From: Nymphalis io
Taxonomy: Eukaryota > Arthropoda > Insecta > Lepidoptera > Nymphalidae
Reading direction: 5' to 3'
NCBI RefSeq assembly: GCF_905147045.1
Contig: NC_065918.1
Coordinates: 8,184,001 to 8,248,000 of the forward strand
DNA: 64,000 nt
Shown here piece by piece: positions 54,799 through 64,000 of the stretch. The translations under genes were made by a program, and so were the position numbers. The first letter of the stretch is position 1, and each line of letters opens with the position of its first letter. Under the pieces are notes generated by a model. That model was not told the origin of the DNA. It did not search any database and saw nothing but the letters and a program-made list of their open reading frames with translations.

Positions 54799-55590
54799 TA
54801 GCTGACCCGTGCCCACTTCGTTGGGCGGTAAACATTTTTTCTTGTGAATGATAAATTAATTAAATTTTCTCACGTATTTGATATTTTAAATTATCTCTTA
54901 AGCTATGCAACCAAAAATACAAACTGTAAATAACGAATTTTATATAAATAAAATTTTCTTGGTAATAAAGCAATTTATTTCTAAATATATTGATGTGTTG
55001 TATATGGACAACACCGTCTAATGGAAATATCACTCAATAGATTACAACACGGTGGCTTTTCCATACCTATGTCGTATTATCTTTTTAACCATTCGACCAA
55101 ATTATATGCAGTAAAAAGGAAAAAACTTTTGTATTAAACACTTAAGGCGATAAGTTTACTTATTTTGATAAGAATTAATAATTGTTGATAATATGACCTA
55201 ATGATTTAATTTTTTTTAAATATAAAAACTACTTTTTGTGACTTAAATATAAAACTTAGATTATATTTGCTGTCGCTGACTTTTTGTAGGCATTATCAAG
55301 TTCTACAACTTTTCTCTAAAATTCAAATATATATTTCTCATTTTTAAGGCAGCGTTCGTAAGAAACGTTTTCGTTCGACAGTTTTTCCTCCGTCTAACTT
55401 TGCAAATCCCACTAGAAAAAGTCTTTTAATTTTTCAGGTTAATATATAGCCTATGACACTCACAAATGATGTGGCTTTGTAATGGTAAAAGAATTTTCAA
55501 ATTTGGTTAGGTAGATCCAGAGATCTACCTAAGCAATTTTGAAAATGAACCTCACAAACTTTATCTCTTTATAATATTAGATAGATAATA
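54799..55590 (+). repeat. Probable dispersed transposon copy, class uncertain
   Basis: The left boundary wording actagctgacccgtgcccac and the right boundary ctctttataatattagata are ones I associate with dispersed elements in Lepidoptera. The interior has no frame. A fold-back (55493-55546) lies close to the right end. A Helitron-like or LINE-derived element is possible. Confidence 0.4.
55493..55546. repeat. 25-bp fold-back near the right end of the dispersed repeat
   Basis: Arms 55493-55517 and 55522-55546 pair at 23 of 25 positions around 4 nt. Confidence 0.85.
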
Positions 55591-56154
55591 ATAATAATAA
55601 TTCGTTTCTTTACTTATATGGCAAAGAAAATATATCTTTAGAGGTTGGAGTCTATATTTATTTTAGTTCCCTTTCTAATTCATCTTCGTAATCCAGTCAT
55701 AAAAATATATTTCATGATAGAATCTAAATCCCGTGAGAAGTCAAAGAAGCTGCTTGTATACATATATAGATATTACAATTACATTCATTACCAGTTGGAG
55801 ATTGTGGGCAATTCATGAAAAATTTATGATGAATTGCGTTTTAGCACGTGACCTGACTGTCAAAAATAGACTAGACTGCCAACGATAGCAGACTCGCCAT
55901 TTATTGGCAATTCTTATTTATTATCGTCGAAAAAGATACCGAAGGCTATACTATAAAGTAAGCTCATTTGATAGCACATTTCCATCACGGTAAGTGTAAA
56001 TGTTTTCCCATTTGCTATAATCAGTGTCATTACAATGATGAATTACATAAGATTCGATAGCATTTTCAAATTAACATTGTAACAATTTTATAATAGCACA
56101 GTTTTTGAAGTTTAGGCTTTTGTACTATATATATATTTATATACACTGGTGGTA
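55591..56154. other. AT-rich sequence, no gene seen
   Basis: A short taa/ata-rich tract near 55590, otherwise nothing recognised. Confidence 0.5.
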
Positions 56155-56378
56155 GGGCTTTGTTGAAGCTCGTCTGGGTAGGTGCCACCCACTCAGCAGA
56201 TATTCTACCGCAAAACAGCAGTACTTGGTATTGTTGTGTTCCGGTTTGAAGGGTGAGTGAGCCAGTGTAATTACAGGTACAAGGGACATAAAATCTTAGT
56301 TTCCAAGGTTGGTGGCGCATTGGCGATGTAAGCGACGGTTAACATTTCTTACAATGCTAAGAAATGTCAACCATCGCT
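56155..56378 (+). mobile_element. S2 retroposon ending in a fold-back
   Basis: Normal S2 from actggtggtagggctttgt to the gttaacatttcttacaatg region. Then, in place of the tail, an inverted copy of the last 21 bases follows (56331-56351 against 56358-56378, 19 of 21 pairs, 6-nt loop). The terminal accatcaggtgg motif and poly(A) are missing. Confidence 0.88.
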
Positions 56379-59300
56379 CACTGGCATGGCATAAGAAGTA
56401 TTGTAATTAGGATTATACTCATACCTAGTATAATATTATATGATCATACTATAGAGACTGTTTCAGGTAAGATTATAATTGTAAATTGTATGTGTTGGTA
56501 GTGGTGTAGTTATATATTTTAATGATATTAATGTCTATTTATTGTGGGTATATATTTTATTTTTTGAATAAAAAGTAATTTTCATAAATAAACTAATTGT
56601 CTAAGCAAATCTATTTCGACTGGTTTTTTAAGACATTTTGGCATTAAGCTCTTCTAACATTAATGTCACTAAATCATTCGGTATTAATGCAAGCAAATAA
56701 TAAAATTATGGCATACTTGAATGCTGTACATTTACTCTGATATCCTCGCAATTATTTCGTATCATGCTGTAGGGCGCCATTAAATTATGTCGATCGATTA
56801 CCTAATGGTTTTTTTTGATAGAATTTAATATTAATTAAAAACAATAATTTAAATTATTTACTTTATTAATTTTATTTTATTTTCCGATAAATTGTTTTAA
56901 AATTGTTTTATAAGCAGTTGTTGTTACAGTTTATTTGTGTCGGCACAAATTATATTACAACTAGCGCCCGCGTTATCATCATAATCGAAAAGCCAGACAA
57001 AAAATTAAAAAATGAATGTTTTGGCTTTGGTAACTCGCAATTAGTCATATTAACTTTAAAATAATTTTATTTATTTGTATAGATACATTCTTATTCAAAA
57101 TCATAATTTGACGCGTGGATGGTAAGGATACATAGCTAGTATTCATTTATAATACAAATATATGTTTCAATTAATATAATTAAAAAAAAAATCTTATGAG
57201 ACATTACATATAAAACCTTTGCTCCTGATTAAAATTATTGTTATGACTTTACCTTTTATTATTTTTAAGTTGCATTAACAATATATATAATATAATCAAT
57301 GCAATATATATCTATATAAGTATGTATTTACAAAATAAAAGTAGTATATGTAGTCTGGTTTCCATAGTACAAGGCTCTGCTTAATTTGAAATCAGATGGC
57401 CGTGTGTAAATAATGTGCCAAGATATTATTATTATATTAAACATATAGAGAATGTATCTGATACAAGCAACAATTACAAAAGTACTCCAGCATTTTCAGA
57501 AATCTTCGTCACCTATATAAATATACTTAAGCTAATTTATAAAAATAAAGTTTTGGAAAATATCCATAGTGATATGTAAGAATATTAATTAATTCCTAAA
57601 CAACGAATGGTATGAAATTACGTAATTCCAATAAATTTAATATCTAGAAGGCAATAAATTTTAACCGACATGCTTTACATTCGGTATTCTAGTATTTTAT
57701 TGTTTGTAAAAGAAATACTGCGTACCTTTCTCCGTTGTTTCATAGTAGCAAGTTTCCAGCTAAATACTTTAATATGCAAAAATATTAATGGAACCGCTTT
57801 TACATTTCTGAACTAATAACTTTTATTTTAATTAGCTTTTATAAGGAAATGTTATATAGTTTTTAAATTATTCGTGATATTGTTTTGGTGTACATTGTTA
57901 TATATGTATAAAGTAAGTATTTAGAATAGAGAGTGCACTCTACATATTCTAGCTAATCTCAAAAACCATTAAGTTTGATCCAGCTTACAAATCGGAAACA
58001 AGCTCCTTTCGTGCCGTTTTTTACTCCGCGTAATATGAAATTTCATTCATGCACAACCCAAGGCTTGGCTGCGCTTTGTTGTACTGGTTATAACATTTAT
58101 TTTTATACATTTAAGTTTAAATTATATTAAATGCAATCATCCTATTAAAGAAAATTATTGTGTATAATTATTATTTGTATACAAATATTACTACTGATCA
58201 TGGAAACAAAAAAAAAAATATTTAGCCCATAGAAACCCATTTGGACATAGTTAATACATAATATAAATTAATAATATAAACAAAGTAAGCATACGATGGC
58301 ATGGATGGACGATGGCGCTTACCTACTTTTTTAACAGCAGCGCTAGTAATCGATGTAAGATAAAACTTCTCTATATCACGTTAAGTTTCCTTTCAAATAG
58401 TTATATTTGAAATTTAAATTTTATACGTTTCAGCACTATTTCTTCTTTATAATATACCCAACTAGATGTGCTAACTTCACACCGTAAACTTATGGTTTTA
58501 TCGGATGTTCAAATATTCATATGTCTAATAAGATTTGAAAAAAATCGTGTCTAATAAATGTTACCAAAATCCCCCCGGACTTTTCAGGCATTTGTTCAAA
58601 TTTCCCTAAAACTGTTAGTCCCAATGATTGAGTGTGTAAGCGGAAATTATTGTTTACAGAAAACAAATAATATAACTGTGTATTATTAATATTTCGTGAC
58701 AAATAAATCGTACAAATATAAAACTTACTACTTAGTTTAATGAACGAGCTTACAGTCTCTGTTCTAGTATTGAACTAGAAACAGCAGTTATTACAATATT
58801 ACAAATCTATTTCTTAATAATACTGAGTGGATTCGGGAATGCCTGTCACGTGTCCTGTTTTAGGCAGCCCTGAGCGGATGATAGTATTTAAGCTGAGATG
58901 AGGGCTGTTCTCCGATTCTTGTGAAGGACGACAATCATCAAAGGAAAATAACCTCAGATAATGACTAAATTATGTTGAATATTCGGATTTTTATCCTGAT
59001 CAAAAACCACGATATTTAGTTAGTAATTTATAACATAAATACAATTTGTTTTTTTTTTATTATTATTGTAAAATATTTTAACTGTCACAGTCCAGCTCAA
59101 AATAAGTTATTACAATTATTTCGAACTCTCTCTTTTGTCACACAAGTACTGGTTAACAATATTGTACTAGTGTGGCAAACAAAAGACTACGAATCTCGAA
59201 ACTGTAAATTGCGACGAAAACAAAATACGAAAAAAGAATAAGCTATTTGTATAAAAGTGATAATGCAAGTTTTTTTTTTTATATAGAATAGGAAATCGGA

Positions 59301-59418
59301 CCTTGTATAATACCTTATCTTGTATAATAAATATATAATAAATATTAATATTTTGTTCTTATAAATAAACCAGTAAATAAATAAAATACTCATTATTAAT
59401 TAGGTTTCCTCATTCCAC
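56379..59418. other. AT-rich intergenic sequence
   Basis: About 3 kb with no supported gene, RNA or named repeat. A T run and tatagaatagg at 59271-59292 could be an S2 tail scrap on the minus strand. Confidence 0.5.
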
Positions 59419-59444
59419 ATATATATATATATATATATATATAT
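59419..59444. repeat. (AT)13 microsatellite
   Basis: An uninterrupted AT tract. Confidence 0.92.
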
Positions 59445-59562
59445 GAAGAGTCTGTTCATACTAAAAAGAATAATGGGATAAAACATAAGCGGTTATAGAG
59501 AAAGTAAAAGCAGTTTTCCATTTAAGTGTTGAGGTATTTGCTATACCTGGTAGAATCTAACA

Positions 59563-61520
59563 TTTTTTTTTTTATATATTCGCCGGGAGGGCAAATGACT
59601 CTACTCCACCTGATGGTAAGTGGTTTTAGAGTCCAAACGCGACGACGGCCAGTACAGACGGGAAAAACGTTCTGCACTAGCCGCCTTCGCCTTGCCGGCC
59701 CGCAAGATGCCTCTTCACGCCTCGTTTGAAGGAACCCGGGTTGTAAGAGGAGGGGAACACGTGAGCTGGTAAGGAATTCCATTTTTTGGAAGTGCGACAA
59801 AGAAAGGAGTTGCCAAATTTCTTTGTTCGCGATGGAATTGATGTCACAGTTAGGCGGTGACATCGAGAACCAGCTCGCGTGGACTTAAGAAGGAAGGGAG
59901 AAGCAGGAATTAGAGAGAATAATTCCTCAGAGCACTCGCCGTGATACAGTCGATAGAAAGCGCTCAGTGCTGCTATCTCACGACGCAATTGTAAAGGTTC
60001 AAGGGTGTTTGTGACCTTTACGTCGCCAACAATGCGTACGGCACGTCGCTGCAACCGGTCCAAGGTCTCAAGTAGGTACTTAGCGGAGCCATCCCAAAGG
60101 TGCGAGCAATATTCCACGCAAGACCGTACCTGTGTTTTGTACAGCAGGCACAGTTGTTGTGGCGTGAAAAAACGCTGCACCTTGTTCAGAACTCCAAATT
60201 TCCGTGAAGCTGTTTTTATAACAGCCTCGATGTAATCCCTTGGACTAAGGTCGCAGCGAAGGTCAATCCCCAGCATGGCGATTTTGCTTTGCATCACCAG
60301 CGGAGTACCACAGAGGGAGGGAAGAGGGGAAAATGTTGACTTTTTCGCCGTGAGAGCGCATACCTGTGTTTTCTTGGCATTAAACTCAACAAGATTATCA
60401 GAGCCCCATTTCGCGATGAGCTCTAACGTCCTATCGAGTTCAATGACAAGATCCTTCCGCCTCTCTTCAATTTCCGCTCGCCCAGCCACTGCGCGTCCGT
60501 GGTATCCACCATGCACTGTACTATCGTCTGCATAGCAATGTATGTTCCCAAAAGAGAGCATATCATTGATATGCAAAAGAAAGAGTGTGGGAGATAGCAC
60601 AGATCCTTGGGGGACCCCAGCATTCACTACATAGAATTGTGAAGCGCAACCATCAACTAAAACACGAAGGCTACGCTTGTGTAGGAAGATGGCAATCCAG
60701 GTGCATAGCTGAGTAGGCAGACCATATGCCGGCAGCTTGGAGAGAAGACTTCTGTGCCAGACCCTGTCGAAAGCCTTGGAGATATCGAGGCTGACAGCCA
60801 ACGATTCTCCATGCTTGTCGATAGCTTCACCCCAGAGGTGTGTTACGTACGCTAGAAGATCACCTGTGGACCGTTTTGGTCGAAACCCATATTGACGATC
60901 ATTAATTAAACAGTGATCTTCTAGGTAATGGATCAGTTGGTTGTTTAAAATCCGTTCCATCACCTTATAAAGTACTGAGGTGATAGCTATTGGCCGATAA
61001 TTTGCCGGGTCAGACCGATCCCCTTTTTTGGGAACCGCTTGCACATTAGCTCTTCTCCAAGCCTCCGGCACACATCCCGAAGAGAGAGAAAGTTGGAACA
61101 GGTGCGTTAACACAGGAGACATCTCCGCTGCGCACTTCTTCAACACTATGGCCGGTATTCCATCGGGACCGCCAGCTTTCCGTACATCAAGTGATTGCAG
61201 CTTCGCACGCACATCACGTTGCCTGATTTTAATGTCAGGCATCGTATGGCCACATGAAGGTATTGTAGGTGGCAGTGCACTACAATAATCGATGACGGAA
61301 TTGTCGGCAAAGAGTTTAGCCAGGAGATCAGCTTGCTCTTGCGGACTGAGAGCTAGCGATCCGTCCGGATTTCTGAGCGGTGGCAGCGAAGGTTGGCAGA
61401 AATTGTTTTGCACAGACTTAGTCAGACGCCAGAGGCTACGGGAGCCCCTAGGATGCGAAACAAGGTCATGACCAATCTGTACAATGCGCTGTGCATCCGC
61501 TCTCTCTCTCTCTCTCTCGT
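59563..61520 (-). mobile_element. LINE-A copy 5, 5'-truncated, minus strand
   Basis: The minus strand begins at the ACGAGAG of the TRADAQRIV codons and runs through RT, stop, 3' UTR and terminal motif to a tail of about 11 A (T run at 59563-59573). At its truncated 5' end the native gaga has grown to a (GA)n tract of about 19 bp. EN is absent. Confidence 0.95.
59677..61518 (-). pseudogene. LINE-A linker and reverse transcriptase, open but lacking EN
   Basis: About 610 LINE-derived codons without a stop. It carries NPDGSLALSPQEQ, KAGGPDGIPAIVLKK, YGFRPKRSTGDLL, SLDISKAFDRVWH, NAGVPQGSVLSPTLF and CYADDSTVHGG, then the full thumb and WNSLP..VFPSSYNPGSFKRG C-terminus. RT motifs A to C are all intact. 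The frame runs on into flanking DNA up to an ATG at 61569, which is chance. Without EN or the 5' UTR it is a dead copy. Confidence 0.9.
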
Positions 61521-63109
61521 AGCTATACTTATTATATATTATTAGAATTAAAAAGTTATAGTATAGCACTAGGATAACTTGATAACAGTCATACGACCAC
61601 GTCGTTTACCAGGCTGAAAAATAATTCTATATGGTAATTCAGGTTATAAACCATATCCTTGTAAAATTTCATCCAAAAAATTCATTCGTTTTTGCTTGCT
61701 TGAGTAACAAACGTCTACACATACACGTGTTCACATTTATAATATTAATAAGAAGGTTAATAAGATTAACTCTATAATATAATTTCTAACCAGACGATAT
61801 TAATTTTATTTACAAGTAAATTAATATTTACAAGTTAAATAAGACAACTATGGCCTCTAGATCTGGATTATTGTTGTTGAGACTGTATCTTGTAAAAGTT
61901 ACTCAAGTTGTGGTTACAAATTCATTTGAAGTTGAGCTAAAGTTCTGCTGAGCTATTTCGCAGTAATGTGACATGTTGAAAATTTAAATTTGTTACTTTC
62001 GAAAACATGCGAAGTTTCAAATTCATATCTTTACTAATATTATCTAATAATGAAAAAGTAACTGTCCGTCTGTTTTACTTTCACTGGTAAATGGCAATTG
62101 TATTTTTAAGGACTTTAGTATGAGGATACCTTAAACATATAAACAACTTATTAGTCATATTAAATATTTTAAAAAAAAGCATCCACTAAAATGCAAATTA
62201 TAATTTATTTGCTTACTGATGCGGGCGATCATGCCGATTGCTTTATTAATTTTCGCGTATATTTCGTGGTTTGCCTCGTAGGCGGTTAGTTTAAATTATA
62301 TTTAAAAAAAAAAACCAGTTAAACGTTGATGTGCGAATAGTTATAGTTAAACTAACGACTTTATAGATGATAGTAGAGATTAGAAAGAAAACGGTAGTCG
62401 TTTTCTACCATCAAACTGTTAAATACAGATGGCAAAATGTAGGTGTTATGAAGATTTTAACATTTACACGATTTCACCCGCGTTACGCACGTGAACATTA
62501 TATTATATTATATCTGGCATAAGGAACAATGATAACATATAATAGTAGTTTGATGAAAAGCAGAGTGCTTGAAAGACAAAGCATTTATAATATTAGTAAG
62601 GTCAATCACAGAGCCAATTAATAATGTAATTCGATGATTGATATATTCATTCAGTCCGTAGTCCAATAAACTGAAACAAGAAGTTATGAAATGAATTCAA
62701 CCATAACGAACATTCATTTCACGTTTCACTTATTTCATGAATTTAACATTTGTAATAAATAATTTAAGTAAGAGTAAGCATAAATTTCACAATTAAGGTT
62801 TCGAAAATAATCTATTTAACGAAAAATGTATGCACCGATATTAATAAATCATTAATTAAATTATACGCTGACTTTAGAGTTTAATTTAAAGTTCAGGTTT
62901 TGGGTAACAATATATTCATGAATGATATAAAATGGGGTACTTTTTCTTTTATTTATTAATTAATTAAGTGTAAACATATTATAGCATTGTCCGTGGCTTC
63001 GTTCGCGCTTAAGTATAAGGAAAGGATAAATGATTTTTTAGAAGTCTGTGATTTTAAAGTAAGAAGCACGTAATGTCATTCTGTTTAGAAAAAACAGACA
63101 GTCATCGGG
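61521..63109. other. AT-rich intergenic sequence
   Basis: No gene supported. Fragments such as taatgaaaaagtaactgtcc near 62050 resemble dispersed transposon sequence but cannot be delimited. Confidence 0.45.
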
Positions 63110-63556
63110 ACCGCCGATAGAAGTGAAAACTTGTTCAATATATTTTTCCAATTTCCACATCTATTGGCAATCCAAGTAATAATTTTATCCCTTTTTATTA
63201 TATAACTTTTTATTCATCAATATACACAGTGTGTCGCAAGCTTGGTACGAAATATTAATACAGCTTAATTTAAATAAATAATATTTAAAATACACTTCTA
63301 TTATTTGTATATACTGTTAGTGTTTACATAAATTTCAATTATTATCCTCCTTAATAATATTACTTAAATTATTTGTACTTTTAACGATTTCATTATATTA
63401 ACATTAGCATGTCGGTGACGCGAAGCCACAAGTCTATCCCCTTCGATAAACCAGCGCAACGAGGGATTTTTTTTAATTTTAGATTTATGATATTTTAATA
63501 ATCATCAGTGAACTTTCTGTGAATCCCTGCAGTTTTACTTAATATATTTTATAGTA
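63110..63556 (+). repeat. Unclassified repeat Z, copy 2
   Basis: Partner of 20687-21201, collinear over its length with small gaps. The GC-richer block reads gtcggtgacgcgaagccaca and gataaaccagcgcaacg. Confidence 0.75.
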
Positions 63557-63618
63557 ATTTGAAGAAAAAATTATTTTATACATGTCTTCGTTTCTTTAAA
63601 TACCCCAGCATCTATCTT

Positions 63619-63909
63619 ACTGGTGGTAGGGCTTTGTGCAAGCTCGTCTGCGTAGGTACCACCCACTCATAGATATTCTACCACAAAAAAGCAGTACCTG
63701 GTATTGTTTTGTTCCGGTTTGAAGGGTGAGTGAGCCAGTGTAATGACAGGCACAAGGGACATAATATCTTAGTTCCTAAGGTTGATGGCGCATTGGCGAT
63801 GTAAACGATGGTTAACATTTCTCACATTGCTATTATCTACAGGCGTTGGTAACTATTTACCATCAGGTGGCCCTATAGATCGTCCGCCTACGTATAATAT
63901 AAACAAAAA
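63619..63909 (+). mobile_element. S2 retroposon, full length
   Basis: Complete from actggtggtagggctttgtg through the body to tttaccatcaggtggcc, gatcgtccgcctacg and an A-rich tail. It has moderate divergence and a slightly altered gttggtaactatttacc region. Confidence 0.9.
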
Positions 63910-64000
63910 TCTACGGCGCTACATATAATTACTACTCTAAATGAACAAGTGTACCAATATATATTTTTTTATCTATCAAACTCAGATTAAACAAATTTTT

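Noticed and set aside
1..64000. CRISPR array, prophage, operon or other prokaryotic system
   Set aside because: No regularly spaced repeats or dense coding; the repeat content is that of an insect genome.

Overview
The window looks like AT-rich, gene-poor nuclear DNA from a moth or butterfly. The evidence is the repeat content: a tRNA-derived SINE resembling the Metulj-type SINEs of nymphalid butterflies, a second short retroposon of a type common in Lepidoptera, RTE, R1 and CR1-group LINEs, and about two thirds A+T outside these elements. I recognise no host protein-coding gene, no rRNA and no functional tRNA gene. Nearly every long open frame is a retrotransposon endonuclease (EN) or reverse transcriptase (RT), or a shadow of one.

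Names used here. LINE-A is a CR1-group-like LINE with one EN-RT ORF and a poly(A) tail. LINE-B is an RTE-clade LINE and LINE-C is a decayed second RTE-like LINE. S1 is the tRNA-derived SINE. S2 is a SINE-like unit of about 290 bp with a LINE-type 3' tail.

Layout. 1-4.4 kb: S1, an RTE tail, a possible regulatory cluster and an RT relic. 4.5-7.0 kb: LINE-A copy 1, almost identical to copy 2 but lacking most of RT. 7-16 kb: AT-rich DNA with scattered S1 and S2 copies and a perfect 37-bp-arm hairpin. 16.9-20.2 kb: LINE-A copy 3, broken in several places and carrying a nested S1. 20.7-24.6 kb: an unclassified repeat, a palindrome-rich locus, and RTE, RT, S1 and S2 remnants. 24.8-28.4 kb: LINE-A copy 2, full length with an intact 979-residue EN-RT frame. 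29.1-29.3 kb: the C-terminal end of a Pif1/Helitron-type helicase. 30.0-33.2 kb: LINE-B, inserted into an S1 SINE with a 10-bp target duplication and interrupted by one in-frame stop. 33.3-38 kb: an R1-like RT relic, an S1 copy with a perfect 12-bp target duplication, and an unclassified GC-rich patch. 39.1-41.1 kb: LINE-C on the minus strand. 41.1-43.7 kb: S2 followed by two LINE-A pieces joined head to head. 43.7-59.5 kb: mostly AT-rich DNA with relics and several perfect hairpins. 59.6-61.5 kb: LINE-A copy 5 on the minus strand. 63.1-63.9 kb: second copy of the unclassified repeat and the last S2.

How the parts relate. LINE-A could supply the machinery for S2, because both end in the same conserved 3' motif followed by poly(A). 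S1 ends instead in short tandem units, so it probably uses a different LINE. A recurring oddity is the short inverted (fold-back) duplication. At least five interrupt recognisable element copies, and several longer near-perfect hairpins lie in plain sequence. This fits template-switch mutation. I saw no CRISPR array, operon or other prokaryotic feature.
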